Shown: piece after piece, positions 1 to 8,737 of the stretch
Numbering within the stretch: position 1 is the stretch's first letter
How the letters are laid out: each line of letters opens with the position of its first letter
NCBI RefSeq assembly: GCF_014905415.1
Contig: NZ_BNEO01000002.1
Location: 806,001 to 870,000 of the forward strand
Length of the DNA stretch: 64,000 bases
Source: Virgibacillus salexigens
GTDB lineage: Bacteria; Bacillota; Bacilli; Bacillales; Amphibacillaceae
Reading direction: 5' to 3'
Notes under the pieces: generated by a model
The model's input: only the letters and a program-made list of their open reading frames with translations
Told to the model about the DNA's origin: nothing
Databases searched by the model: none
Program-made: the position numbers and the translations under genes

Positions 1-1
1 C

Positions 2-82
2 CAAAAACACTTGCTTGTTTTATATGAACTGAACGGAAAGAAGAACAAATTAATCCAAAACTACTCCTTTACAGATCAGTAA
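2..82 (+). CDS. C-terminal end of an unidentified plus-strand gene (partial)
   Basis: An open frame enters from the left edge and ends in TAA at 80-82, giving 26 codons that read like the end of a soluble protein (ending NYSFTDQ). The shared hairpin at 95-131 follows it, which fits a convergent gene end. The product cannot be named from so little, and it could be a chance frame. Confidence 0.35.
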   Translation, partial: QKHLLVLYELNGKKNKLIQNYSFTDQ

Positions 83-94
83 TTAATAAAATGC

Positions 95-131
95 GAAATG
101 CCCACTAGCTTATTATGCTAATGGGCATTTC
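95..131. terminator. Bidirectional terminator after gluP
   Basis: Ten-base arms (GAAATGCCCA and its complement) flank a loop lying immediately after the gluP stop codon. T-rich sequence follows on both sides, so it can end gluP and the possible convergent gene at the left edge. Confidence 0.75.
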
Positions 132-133
132 AT

Positions 134-1705
134 TTAATTTGGTGCATTTCCTATAATTTGTTCGTAGAGGCTTTTGATATCTGGATCGTCAGGGTGCTTT
201 TGGTATCCTTTCTTTATGATAGCTTCTGCCTTATTTCTATCACCCCTGCTATCATACAAGATAGCTAAATTATGAAAAGCTTGCGGTAAACTCGTATCCA
301 ATTCAATACTTTTTTCTAAATCTTCAATTGCCTCTTGAGGCTGATTTAATTGAATATATGCATAGGACCGATGAAACAAAATAGCAGCATCTAGATCACC
401 TTCACTATTTAAAGCCTGGTCACCTTGTGAAACAACTGTGTGGTAATCTTCTTGACCAATTAATCGTTCCATTTGCATCACATGATATACTTGATCATTT
501 AAGTTATTACTAAAACCATATTGGATTATGCTAAAGATCAGTATAATATATACTATACATGCAGCAAGCTGCTTGAAGCGCTCTCTATGTTTTGGGAGAT
601 GAACAATTGCTGAAGCAATGAACCCTGCTACTAATCCACCTAAATGTGCTCCATTATCTATTTGTGGAACAACCAACCCAAAGACGACATTTATCCCAAT
701 TAAAATTAACACATTTGTACCCATCGTCTGAAAAAAGATTCTTCGATTATGTAGTCCAAAAAATAATAAAGCTCCGAATAACCCAAATAATGCTCCCGAA
801 GCTCCTGCAGCTATACTCGGTGAAAATGCAAAGCTAGCTATTCCACCACCAATACCTGCTAAAAAGTAAATAACTAAGAAACGCCACGATCCGAAGATGC
901 GCTCGACTAACGCACCTAAATAATAAACAGCAATCATATTCATTGCTAAATGCAGAAACCCAATATGGAGAAACATCGAACTAATAATTCTCCACCATTG
1001 GCCATCTTCAATCATTGCTGGATTGTATTTCGCTCCGAACTCTATTAAAGTATTCGTGTTATCACTGCCACCGCTTACTTCCATCCAGAGAAACAAACTT
1101 ATACATATAACTAATAGTATATAAGTAAATCGTGGCTTTCCAAAAGAAAAAACAGCTTGAGCTTGTTCCTTAAAATTAACAACACGTTGTTTAACATATG
1201 TTTTGTAATAAGATAATTGTTCTTCTTTTTCTTGCTCATCGAGGGATGTATCTTCTAACTCAATCGCCGGAAGGTCCATTTCGATAGCCTTTGTGATTCT
1301 GTCCATTTCATCATCATAACTGCTTTCAGAATTTCTTTTCGATAAATAATATACGTTCATCATCGTTGGTTTTTTTTCATTAAGTTGCATCGGTTTCTTT
1401 AATACTTCCCAATCATCTACTGGTGTATGCTCCGATATGTAAATATTATGTATGTTAATTGTTTTTGCTTGTAGCAATTTTTTCATTGCCTTTACTTTTT
1501 GAAACACAAGCGCTATATCTTTTTTTAAATGATTTTTCCAATCAAATCCTTTTGTTGTAAATCGAATTACTGTCGATTTACTCCCTTCATGTTGTTCCAA
1601 CCATATCTCGTGTTCTTGTTCACTTACATATAATACATCATACTCCAGCTTGGTGATGAAGTGGTATGCAAGTTTGTACATTGTATATTGTTCATTGATA
1701 TACAT
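134..1705 (-). CDS. gluP: Rhomboid intramembrane serine protease with TPR tail (GluP/YqgP)
   Basis: This is a 523-residue polytopic membrane protease of the rhomboid family. An N-terminal cytoplasmic domain spans about 1-190, the rhomboid core about 195-375, and C-terminal TPR repeats about 435-515. The catalytic serine is in GASG (S303) and the histidine in GAHLGG (H354). In B. subtilis the orthologue cleaves membrane proteins such as the MgtE magnesium transporter with help from FtsH; this is family knowledge. The ATG has an upstream GGGGAG ribosome site. It lies downstream of yqgO and yqgN in the standard Bacillus order. Length and architecture are normal for the family. Confidence 0.93.
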   Translation of the reverse strand: MYINEQYTMYKLAYHFITKLEYDVLYVSEQEHEIWLEQHEGSKSTVIRFTTKGFDWKNHLKKDIALVFQKVKAMKKLLQAKTINIHNIYISEHTPVDDWEVLKKPMQLNEKKPTMMNVYYLSKRNSESSYDDEMDRITKAIEMDLPAIELEDTSLDEQEKEEQLSYYKTYVKQRVVNFKEQAQAVFSFGKPRFTYILLVICISLFLWMEVSGGSDNTNTLIEFGAKYNPAMIEDGQWWRIISSMFLHIGFLHLAMNMIAVYYLGALVERIFGSWRFLVIYFLAGIGGGIASFAFSPSIAAGASGALFGLFGALLFFGLHNRRIFFQTMGTNVLILIGINVVFGLVVPQIDNGAHLGGLVAGFIASAIVHLPKHRERFKQLAACIVYIILIFSIIQYGFSNNLNDQVYHVMQMERLIGQEDYHTVVSQGDQALNSEGDLDAAILFHRSYAYIQLNQPQEAIEDLEKSIELDTSLPQAFHNLAILYDSRGDRNKAEAIIKKGYQKHPDDPDIKSLYEQIIGNAPN

Positions 1706-1817
1706 TTAAAATCTCCCCTTAGACTTTCATCATACCAAATCCCCCTAGACTTTTCTCTGATTATGATAAAAGAAGCTGTATATGCACAACTTCTTTTTCA
1801 CTTAAGTCTCCGTTTTC

Positions 1818-2009
1818 TCAGGAAAGATTCTTCTTTTGAAACATTCCAGGTATCATATTTGTACGAATGGATGGTATATTCATCGAAAGATTCACTGCTA
1901 ATTTTCTTAAAAACCCTATTGCTAATAATGTATTCATTATTCGAAAACGCCATTTATACAATAAGCTTACAGCAGCGATCATGCCTGACAATAAAAATAG
2001 AATACGCAT
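1818..2009 (-). CDS. yqgO: Small hydrophobic YqgO-like protein
   Basis: This encodes 63 residues with a hydrophobic N-terminal segment. The start is the ATG at 2009, because AGAGGTG lies just upstream of it; the longer frame has no ribosome site. It occupies the position of yqgO between yqgN and gluP, and the name rests mainly on that position. Function is unknown. The product is probably a small membrane-associated protein. Confidence 0.6.
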   Translation of the reverse strand: MRILFLLSGMIAAVSLLYKWRFRIMNTLLAIGFLRKLAVNLSMNIPSIRTNMIPGMFQKKNLS

Positions 2010-2062
2010 TGTAACACCTCTTTTTTTCATGGTGTTATTAGTTATGAGCTTCCTTTTCAATT

Positions 2063-2632
2063 TTATTCATGACGGTTTGTAACGATTTCACTTTCTGTAA
2101 TCAGTGTTTCAACTGGAAGATCAAATGGCTCTACAGGTATAACATCTACTAACTGCCTACTATGTAAAATAGATATGGTTTTATTAAAATACGCACTTAA
2201 GAGTCTATCATAATAACCACCACCAAACCCTATTCGATAACCAGCACGATTAAAGATAATTCCAGGAACTATTAATAATTCTATAGTATGAAGGTTTACT
2301 TCTTCCGTTTCTGCTAGTTTGGGCTCTAGTAAATGAGCATATGCCACTTCTAGTTGATCATATGCATAGAGTTGAAAAAACTTAAGGGCATTTTGTTGCG
2401 GAAAACATTTTGGTACACATACTCGCTTCTTTTGTTCCCAAGCGGTTTCAATAATTCGACGTGTATCCCATTCAAATGCTTGAGAAATGGTTATTCCAAT
2501 TGAATTCGAATTTTTCCAAAGTTCGGTTTGGAAAAGATTGGTATGTAGCTTTGCTTCGATATCGTGACGCTCGTCTAAACCAATGGTTTTTAGATTCTTT
2601 ATCATTTGTGCACGCAATTGATCTTTATTCAT
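2063..2632 (-). CDS. yqgN: 5-formyltetrahydrofolate cyclo-ligase (YqgN)
   Basis: The 189-residue cytosolic enzyme converts 5-formyl-THF plus ATP to 5,10-methenyl-THF in folate one-carbon metabolism. The family signature GFGGGYYDR is present near residue 135, following the hydrophobic PGIIFNRAGYRIG stretch. The start ATG is preceded by AGGTGGGG. It lies between rpmG and yqgO, as in B. subtilis. Length is typical. Confidence 0.93.
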   Translation of the reverse strand: MNKDQLRAQMIKNLKTIGLDERHDIEAKLHTNLFQTELWKNSNSIGITISQAFEWDTRRIIETAWEQKKRVCVPKCFPQQNALKFFQLYAYDQLEVAYAHLLEPKLAETEEVNLHTIELLIVPGIIFNRAGYRIGFGGGYYDRLLSAYFNKTISILHSRQLVDVIPVEPFDLPVETLITESEIVTNRHE

Positions 2633-2719
2633 CTGTTCCCCACCTTTCCCTTATAAGAAACATAGCATAGGTAATGAGATCATAGTTAAAAGTTAATCAT
2701 GATAGAACGTAAAATAAAA

Positions 2720-2748
2720 CCCTTATCTAAAAAGATAAAGGCTTTTTT
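2720..2748 (-). terminator. Terminator of rpmG
   Basis: A CCTTTATCT/AGATAAGG stem followed on the minus strand by GTTTTATTTT sits just past the rpmG stop. Confidence 0.65.
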
Positions 2749-2756
2749 ACAACTCA

Positions 2757-2906
2757 TTATTTCGTTTCACGATGTAGTGTGTGTTTTTTAAGACGTGGAC
2801 TGTATTTCATAAGCTCAATACGTTCAGGATTTGTACGTTTATTTTTCGTAGTAATATAATTACGATCTCCTGTTTCTGTACAAGCTAAAGTAATATTTAC
2901 GCGCAT
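2757..2906 (-). CDS. rpmG: 50S ribosomal protein L33, cysteine-free form
   Basis: A 49-residue protein starts [17 protein letters not shown] and ends [10 protein letters not shown], clearly L33 of the large ribosomal subunit. Zinc-binding L33 has CxxC and a second Cys pair. Here the first pair is reduced to one Cys (CTET) and the second is replaced by serine and other residues (YSPRLKK), so it is the zinc-independent type. A good ribosome site precedes the ATG at 2906. It has its own promoter and terminator. Confidence 0.95.
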   Translation of the reverse strand: MRVNITLACTETGDRNYITTKNKRTNPERIELMKYSPRLKKHTLHRETK

Positions 2907-2972
2907 GTTTTTCCCTCCAAACTTTACCTATATTGCTCCATAACCTGCGATTAATTCATTTCAGACTTAATT

Positions 2973-3001
2973 ATAATATCAAATGTTTGTTAAACTATCA
3001 A
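2973..3001 (-). promoter_or_regulatory. Sigma-A promoter of rpmG
   Basis: On the minus strand TTGATA and TATTAT are separated by 17 bases, about 70 bases upstream of the rpmG start. No Zur-box-like palindrome is evident around it by eye. Confidence 0.65.
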
Positions 3002-3028
3002 GTAAGACAACAACTTTTATTCAAAATC

Positions 3029-3070
3029 AACCAAAAGCAGGCTGTCTATTCAGACAACCTGCTTTTGGTT
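3029..3070 (-). terminator. Terminator overlapping the tatA stop
   Basis: Thirteen-base arms (AACCAAAAGCAGG and complement) surround a 16-base loop, directly at the end of tatA. Confidence 0.7.
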
Positions 3071-3249
3071 TAGCTATTTTTTGACTCGGTAGACTCTTCA
3101 TCACTCATTATTTCTTTGGTGGACTTCTTGAATTCAGCTAACGTCTTACCAATTGCCGATCCAATTTCGGGTAATTTCTTTGGACCAAATATGATTAACG
3201 TAATAATTAGAATGATAATCAAACCTGGTATTCCAATATTTGAGAGCAT
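3070..3249 (-). CDS. tatA: Twin-arginine translocase subunit TatA
   Basis: A 59-residue protein has one N-terminal membrane helix (about residues 5-20), the [10 protein letters not shown] hinge typical of TatA, and then an amphipathic helix and a charged tail. TatA subunits form the conducting part of the Tat pore that exports folded proteins. It is the last gene of a three-gene unit with a Tat-signal protein and a flavoprotein, so it probably serves as a dedicated subunit for that cargo. No tatC lies in the window, so a partner TatC must be elsewhere. Confidence 0.93.
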   Translation of the reverse strand: MLSNIGIPGLIIILIITLIIFGPKKLPEIGSAIGKTLAEFKKSTKEIMSDEESTESKNS

Positions 3250-3287
3250 TTTTCCACCTTCTTTCTCTGGATCAACCTATTCTACCA

Positions 3288-5003
3288 TCAGGCAAGTTGC
3301 CCACCGTTTTTGCTGTACTTGACAATTCCTTCAGCTGCACGGTAAGCTAAAGCACCAACTGTATCAGTTGGATTATAACCGCTATTATGTGGGAAAGAAG
3401 AAGCACCAACAACAAACAAATTATCCATATCCCACATCTGTGAGTAATTATTTACTGCAGATGTTTCTGGATCGCCCCCCATAATCACTCCACCGGTATT
3501 ATGAGTTGTTTGATAGGTATTAATTTCATAAGGTCCTAATTCTTCCATTGCGTCAATTCGGTCTGCACCCATTTCTTTAAGAATTTCTTTTGCTTTCGTC
3601 GCAGTAAATTTCGCGAGTTCTCTATCTTGATCTTTGAAGTCATAAGTCATTCGAATCAACGGATCTCCAAATGCATCTTTATACATTGGGTCAAGATCCA
3701 AATAGTGTTGTTTAAAAGGCAGACTAGCTCCCATTGCTCCTATCGATAGCGTTTTATTAATATATTTCATTGAATTCTGTTTGAATTCTTTTCCCCAGGT
3801 TGGAGAATCAGCAGGAATAGGATTACTTTGGATCGGTCGCTTTCCAGTTTGAGTTAGCGATAAATATCCACCATGTAAAAAATTAACATCCGAATGATCA
3901 AAATTATCGCCATTGAAGTCATCAATTACCATACCTAAAGAACCAGCACCCGCAAAGTTATTAAACTTTTTATCCTCGAAGAATCCAGTTGCAGAACCTT
4001 TAATTATTTGATATGCATAATTTTTACCAATAACTCCTCTTCCGGTTGATGGATTATATGGACGACCAATTTCCGAGTTTAATAAGAGTTTTACGTTATT
4101 AAATACATAGCTTGTAAGTACCACCATATCAGCTGGTTGTTCAATTTCTTCTCCTGTTGTAACATCCGTATAGAGAACACCAGTCGCTTTACCATCCTTA
4201 TGTAAAACTCTTCGTACCCAAGAATGCGTTCTTAAGTCGAATTTACCGGTGTTTTTAGCAATCGGAATAACGGTAACTACAGGATCTGCTTTTGCGCCGT
4301 ATTCGCATCCAAACCGTTCACAAAAAGCGCAATATTGGCAAGCCGCTCTACTTATTCCATCTGGATTTGTATAATTCTCGGATAAGTTGGCAGACGGAAT
4401 TGTATAAGGGTGATAATTTAAACTTTCCGTAGCTTGTTTAAACATTTTCATTTGTGGTGAATGCAACATCGGTTTCGTTGGATACTTATTTGAACGTTTT
4501 CCCCCTAACGGATTTTCTTCTCCTGAGATACCAGCCATCTTTTCAAATTTATCATAATATGGTTCAATTTCATCATAAGTGATTCCCCAATCTTGAATCG
4601 TCATATCTGCAGGGATCTTATCCTTTCCATAACGTTCGATGGTGCGAGTACGAATTTCAAAATCATACGGTAAAAACCGGAATGTCTGTCCATTCCAATG
4701 AACACCAGCCCCCCCTACACCATCTCCTAAGAGAAAAGAACCGTATTGACGCATCGGCAGCGCACGCATTTTTTCATTTCCTCGAAATGTTAATGTTTCT
4801 TTCGATAAATCGGACATTAATTCATAACGAACGGCATAGCGTAATTCATCATGCGCCATATAGTAATCTTCCGTCTCCCGTTCTTGTCCTTTTTCAAGAC
4901 CAACGACATTTAATCCTTGTTTGGTTAGTTCAGAAGCTATAATACCGCCACCCCAACCAACACCAACGATTACTACATCTGTTTTTGGTAATTTCTTGAC
5001 CAT
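3288..5003 (-). CDS. GMC-family FAD oxidoreductase, large subunit of a gluconate 2-dehydrogenase-like enzyme
   Basis: The 571-residue flavoprotein has the N-terminal dinucleotide motif GVGWGG (residues 14-19) and the C-terminal GMC block with PHNSGYNPTD near residue 545. A cysteine group Cx2Cx2Cx4C (C222, C225, C228, C233) resembles the Fe-S ligands of membrane sugar dehydrogenase large subunits. It probably oxidises a sugar or polyol and passes electrons to the chain; the substrate is not visible. The start is the ATG at 5003 with GAGGTGAT upstream; an earlier GTG overlaps that ribosome site. It has no signal of its own and probably crosses the membrane with the Tat-signal subunit encoded 27 bases upstream. 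Confidence 0.9.
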   Translation of the reverse strand: MVKKLPKTDVVIVGVGWGGGIIASELTKQGLNVVGLEKGQERETEDYYMAHDELRYAVRYELMSDLSKETLTFRGNEKMRALPMRQYGSFLLGDGVGGAGVHWNGQTFRFLPYDFEIRTRTIERYGKDKIPADMTIQDWGITYDEIEPYYDKFEKMAGISGEENPLGGKRSNKYPTKPMLHSPQMKMFKQATESLNYHPYTIPSANLSENYTNPDGISRAACQYCAFCERFGCEYGAKADPVVTVIPIAKNTGKFDLRTHSWVRRVLHKDGKATGVLYTDVTTGEEIEQPADMVVLTSYVFNNVKLLLNSEIGRPYNPSTGRGVIGKNYAYQIIKGSATGFFEDKKFNNFAGAGSLGMVIDDFNGDNFDHSDVNFLHGGYLSLTQTGKRPIQSNPIPADSPTWGKEFKQNSMKYINKTLSIGAMGASLPFKQHYLDLDPMYKDAFGDPLIRMTYDFKDQDRELAKFTATKAKEILKEMGADRIDAMEELGPYEINTYQTTHNTGGVIMGGDPETSAVNNYSQMWDMDNLFVVGASSFPHNSGYNPTDTVGALAYRAAEGIVKYSKNGGQLA

Positions 5004-5030
5004 TCTTATCACCTCTCATTTCATTAATTC

Positions 5031-5786
5031 CTACATATGATCGCGAAGACTTCTAGGTTCAATTTGTTGGAATTCTTCACTTTCAATAACCTTTGTATAA
5101 TTCATTTGGTCACCTGGATAATCCCTCATTTTCCAGCCTTCCATATTTCGATTACCCCCATACAGCGGATCGCTATAAACTCCTTCTAATGTCATACTTC
5201 TGATCAGATTAAAAAATCCACTTGCTGAGATTGTTGTTAAATTTACATTATCCTCTGCAAAATCTGTTAGTACCGTATCTTGTTCTTCAGCAGTTAGATC
5301 CGTGAATCCTTTTTCGAATTTTTCATGACTATAATTCTGCATTTCACGAATACCGATTCGAAAGATTTCCCGGCGCTTTAATCTTCCCTGATACCCTTGT
5401 GTCTTCTCACCATGAAAGAATGGTGGGTTCATATAGTCTCTTGCATTAAAACCATAGGACCCAGCTAATTGATGATCAATATAAAAGGCAACTCCTAATG
5501 ATTTAGCCCCTGGCCCAAGGTCATCTTCTGGAAATATCCGTTCAGTGGCAGCTTCAACTACTTGAAATTCCACTTGATTAAAGTTCATTAACGCTTGATT
5601 GAAGTTTTTCGTTTCATTAGCAGCTTGTTGTTGTTCTTTTTCCTCGTTCCCCCACGGGATAACGCTACCTAAAACTCCACCAACTGCTAAACCACCGACT
5701 GCAAAACCAGAATTTCTTAAAAACTTTCTTCTTGAAAGACTATCTTTGTCCAATTTTTCTTCTTCATTATGGTTATCTTCAGCCAA
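5031..5786 (-). CDS. Gluconate 2-dehydrogenase subunit 3 family protein with Tat signal
   Basis: The 251-residue protein carries a clear twin-arginine signal, SRRKFLR at residues 18-24, followed by a glycine/valine-rich hydrophobic stretch. The remainder matches the small subunit found beside GMC dehydrogenases. I chose the TTG start at 5786 because AAGGAGGTGAG lies upstream at correct spacing; the longer frame lacks one. It is the first gene of the unit with the flavoprotein and tatA, so the small subunit probably carries the large one through the Tat pore. No cytochrome c subunit gene is present in the unit. Confidence 0.88.
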   Translation of the reverse strand: MAEDNHNEEEKLDKDSLSRRKFLRNSGFAVGGLAVGGVLGSVIPWGNEEKEQQQAANETKNFNQALMNFNQVEFQVVEAATERIFPEDDLGPGAKSLGVAFYIDHQLAGSYGFNARDYMNPPFFHGEKTQGYQGRLKRREIFRIGIREMQNYSHEKFEKGFTDLTAEEQDTVLTDFAEDNVNLTTISASGFFNLIRSMTLEGVYSDPLYGGNRNMEGWKMRDYPGDQMNYTKVIESEEFQQIEPRSLRDHM

Positions 5787-5897
5787 AAGACTCACCTCCT
5801 TAATTAGTAATCTTATTATGTCACCAAAAATAACCACTCATACATAAAAAAAATCGGGACATAATATTCATAAATCTTATATATGGAGGATAGGTCT

Positions 5898-6587
5898 ATG
5901 AAAAGAAAATGTAACAGAATGATGTTGTTTCTCTTTTTAATAACTGCAGCATTATTAACTGCATGTACAGATAATAATGATGGTGCCATCGGTGATACTG
6001 ATAACACGAATGATATGAATATGGCTAATGTTTCAGACCATGCAAACAATGATAATGTAAACGATCCAAATATTATCCCTAGTGAAACAAGCGATAAAAC
6101 GAGAACAACAAATAAAAAAGGGACAACCTACAGTGGAATGGGACAGAATCTTTACAGTTCCATCGGAAGTTCAGGGATTCACGAGGGTGGCGTTTCTTCC
6201 TTTTTTGAATCTATATTAGAAAGCGAAGGAATTACTGGAGTAAAAGTATTCGTTGTTGACGATTCCGTCGTATTGGCTAGAGATGAAGAAGCTACTACAA
6301 GCCATCAATATGACAATATGCAAAAGGATGTCTTAAGTGGAACGGATGGTTTGTCTTCCAAGGGTGAAACGAAAGACGTTGAAAACAACACAAGCGGTAA
6401 TTCAGGTGACAACCTTGAACAAGCCAAACAAAAAATGAATACACTTTTTAATGGTGATGTAAAGATCTTAACAGCAACCGAACCTGGTGCAGTAGACTTA
6501 ATTGAAAGCATTAAAAGTAATATTATGGATGGTGCTTATCAAAAGGCATCCGATCAATTATTAGAACTATTAAATAAAACAGAATAA
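5898..6587 (+). CDS. Putative lipoprotein, possibly YhcN/YlaJ-like sporulation lipoprotein
   Basis: The 229-residue protein has a basic N-terminus, a hydrophobic stretch and the lipobox LLTAC with the lipidated Cys at 23. An Asn/Asp-rich linker follows, then a folded region with VKVFVVDDSVVLA near the centre. That pattern faintly recalls YhcN/YlaJ spore lipoproteins, but I cannot confirm it. The start at 5898 has GGAGG eight bases upstream. It is divergent from the Tat-dependent dehydrogenase unit and has its own terminator. Confidence 0.7.
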   Translation: MKRKCNRMMLFLFLITAALLTACTDNNDGAIGDTDNTNDMNMANVSDHANNDNVNDPNIIPSETSDKTRTTNKKGTTYSGMGQNLYSSIGSSGIHEGGVSSFFESILESEGITGVKVFVVDDSVVLARDEEATTSHQYDNMQKDVLSGTDGLSSKGETKDVENNTSGNSGDNLEQAKQKMNTLFNGDVKILTATEPGAVDLIESIKSNIMDGAYQKASDQLLELLNKTE

Positions 6588-6597
6588 ATCCAATCAT

Positions 6598-6635
6598 AAA
6601 TTACCCCCCTGCTCTACAAGTCAGGGGGGTAATTT
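6598..6635. terminator. Bidirectional terminator between lipoprotein gene and yjzC
   Basis: AAATTACCCCCCTG pairs with its near-exact complement around a short loop; T-rich sequence follows on the plus strand. Confidence 0.75.
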
Positions 6636-6662
6636 TCGTATGATCCACTTTATGTGTATCCG

Positions 6663-6839
6663 TTAATTTTTATCATAGGTCCAGACACGATTGTGATTCG
6701 AAGTTTGAGGAAATTTTTCACCAGCTTTTAGTTTTACCATTTTCGGCTCATTCACACTACTACCTGTCTCACCAATTTCGATATAGACACCATTATTTGG
6801 CGCCTTTTGTCCAATGCGAAAGTGGCTATATTCGCCCAT
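6663..6839 (-). CDS. yjzC: YjzC family small protein
   Basis: A 58-residue protein starts MGEYSHFRIGQKAPNNGVY and ends in NHNRVWTY plus three residues, closely matching what I know of the YjzC family of Bacillus. The family has no established biochemical role. GGAGGTG precedes the ATG at 6839. It is a single gene between convergent and divergent neighbours. Confidence 0.85.
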   Translation of the reverse strand: MGEYSHFRIGQKAPNNGVYIEIGETGSSVNEPKMVKLKAGEKFPQTSNHNRVWTYDKN

Positions 6840-7032
6840 TTAAAACACCTCCACTAAGTCGCTATACAAAACATATTCTTTACGGAATTATCCCAAATAT
6901 ACTATCGGTGATAAGAAAATCAAAAATAACTTGGGACTATTCGATTAATTTCGCCAAAATTTTATCTTTGACCATGGCTTTTATACCTTGTTTTATGTTA
7001 TAACTATTATTGAATACGAAGGAGGTAGTCAC

Positions 7033-7248
7033 ATGATATATGCAATTATTTCCATTATTGTCATGGGAATTGTTTTACTTGCTATATCCTTTTTCATGAA
7101 TGACCGAATTGAAGAGGTTGAAAGTCAGCTAGAACAGTTTTCAATTACAACAATGCAAGATACATATCAAATGAAAAAAAAGATAAAGATCTTGGAAGAA
7201 GAATTGCTTACAGAAGATTTTACTGACGAGCGAGTAGAAAATAAATAG
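7033..7248 (+). CDS. Small membrane-anchored coiled-coil protein
   Basis: The 71-residue protein has an N-terminal membrane helix (about 3-22) followed by a charged helical region that looks like a short coiled coil. The start at 7033 follows GAAGGAGGT; the longer frame lacks a site. It lies 22 bases before the next gene and probably forms an operon with it. Position corresponds roughly to the yqzD/yqzC pair near phoU in B. subtilis, but I do not assign the name. Confidence 0.75.
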   Translation: MIYAIISIIVMGIVLLAISFFMNDRIEEVESQLEQFSITTMQDTYQMKKKIKILEEELLTEDFTDERVENK

Positions 7249-7270
7249 TTGGATAGAGGGAGAAAATCAA

Positions 7271-7804
7271 ATGAAACAACCTATACGTATGTTTGGAATC
7301 GGCCTTCTTACAGCTGGTGTGATCATGCTTGGGACATACTTTTTCTTTAGCGGTTCTGTAAATACCGTTGACAATTTAACTAATGATGAATTGGTTTCCA
7401 TTATCGAAGAAAAAGGATACCATGTCTTGTCTAATTCCGAATACATCGCTGCATCCGTTAATGAATCATCAGCCCAGTCGGAAGAATCTAAAGAAAACAA
7501 TAAGAACGCTGAATCTGACAACAGTTCCACTGATCAAGAGAAAGAAGACGAAGACAGTGCTAATGATAAAGAGAAGGATCAAGCAGAAGAAGACAAGCCC
7601 AAGACTTATACATTACATATTGAAGAAGGAATGGCTTCCTCTGATATAAGCTCTTCACTAGAAGAAAATGAAATCATCGATGATTCAAGTGAATTTAATG
7701 ATTACATGGAAGAGAACGATTATAGTTTACGGGTACAATTAGGAGAGTTCGAGGTAAACAGTGACATGAGTTTGTATGAAATCGCCGAAGCCATTACTAG
7801 ATAA
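7271..7804 (+). CDS. Membrane-anchored protein with MltG-like LysM-type domain
   Basis: The 177-residue protein has an N-terminal membrane anchor (about 7-28), a very acidic Ser/Glu/Asp/Lys linker (about 65-110), and a C-terminal segment beginning YTLHIEEGM. That segment resembles the small LysM-like module at the N-terminus of the MltG/YceG lytic transglycosylases. The catalytic domain is absent, so it is not an enzyme on its own. A wall-facing role is inferred from the architecture. It occupies the yqzC position by synteny. Confidence 0.75.
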   Translation: MKQPIRMFGIGLLTAGVIMLGTYFFFSGSVNTVDNLTNDELVSIIEEKGYHVLSNSEYIAASVNESSAQSEESKENNKNAESDNSSTDQEKEDEDSANDKEKDQAEEDKPKTYTLHIEEGMASSDISSSLEENEIIDDSSEFNDYMEENDYSLRVQLGEFEVNSDMSLYEIAEAITR

Positions 7805-7842
7805 AAAGCTAAAAAGCAGTATATACTGCTTTTTAGCTTTTT
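7803..7842. terminator. Perfect 40-bp palindromic bidirectional terminator
   Basis: Twenty-base arms with no unpaired loop bases end two convergent genes. An A-run on one side and a T-run on the other serve both strands. It touches the phoU stop codon. Confidence 0.85.
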
Positions 7843-8498
7843 TAATTCAGATTAAAATTTTGACCTTTAACTAAATATAAAATATTTTCCCCAATATTGG
7901 TTATATGATCAGCAAATCTTTCTAAATACCTTGCACAGAATGAAACTTGCATAATGTATTGAATCATATCAGAATTTGTGGCAGTTTCCCCTAATAATTC
8001 GCTAATCATTAGCTTATTTTGTCGATCCACTAAATCATCCATTTCTGCTAATTGACCTGCAAGCATAATATCCTCTTTTGTAAAAGCCTCTATAGCAGTA
8101 TGAAGCATCTTTACAATTGATTCACGCATGACATTAATCCTATCTGGAATAATTCTTATCTCATTTACTCCGAGATGTATGGTTGACCTAGCAATATTTT
8201 TTGCATTATCGGCCATTCTTTCTAAATCTGTTGCAATCTTTAAGGCAATAATTAAACGTCTTAAATCTGTAGCCACAGGCTGTTGTTTCGCAATTAAAAG
8301 GATTGTTTGATCGTTAATCTCTAATTCTTTTTTATCAACCCATTTATCGTCTTCAATTATTTGCTCAGCTAACTTGATATCTTGGTTGTATAATGCTTCT
8401 ACTGATTGATTTAACGCATGTTCTGCTTGATTAGCAAGATCTATAATTGCTTGATTAATTCCCTGCAATTCTTGGTGAAACTGTTCTCTTGTTTGCAT
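7842..8498 (-). CDS. phoU: Phosphate transport system regulator PhoU
   Basis: The 218-residue all-helical protein has two PhoU repeats, each with the acidic metal-binding pattern (EDDKWVDKKE near residue 50 and AEMDDLVDRQ near 155). PhoU links the Pst phosphate importer to phosphate signalling and persistence. In B. subtilis relatives the pst genes lie between pbpA and this region; here none is present locally. A single PhoU without its transporter is notable given the Na/Pi symporter at 14 kb. Confidence 0.93.
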   Translation of the reverse strand: MQTREQFHQELQGINQAIIDLANQAEHALNQSVEALYNQDIKLAEQIIEDDKWVDKKELEINDQTILLIAKQQPVATDLRRLIIALKIATDLERMADNAKNIARSTIHLGVNEIRIIPDRINVMRESIVKMLHTAIEAFTKEDIMLAGQLAEMDDLVDRQNKLMISELLGETATNSDMIQYIMQVSFCARYLERFADHITNIGENILYLVKGQNFNLN

Positions 8499-8698
8499 AT
8501 GTCCCCCTCCAATCCTTTACTTTTAATATTAGAATAACAGAGTACTATAAATTAATGATTGGCCGCATGTTAAGTTTTTGTAAATTTTATTCAAACATTA
8601 TACAAGCTTTTTCGGAGAATCGCTTCAAAAAACAGAAAAGTCTGTTCGTGGAAACATAGGTGGAAACATAGCATGAACGATACCAACCAATTCATCAT

Positions 8699-8729
8699 AA
8701 AAAGCCGTTGAGGTATACTCAACGGCTTC
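8699..8729 (-). terminator. Terminator of pbpA
   Basis: AAGCCGTTGA pairs with TCAACGGCTT around a seven-base loop just after the pbpA stop. Confidence 0.75.
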
Positions 8730-8737
8730 TCTATTTT

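Noticed and set aside
5816-6049. Minus-strand frame between the dehydrogenase unit and the lipoprotein
   Set aside because: It overlaps the lipoprotein gene, which has a lipobox and ribosome site; the frame has neither.
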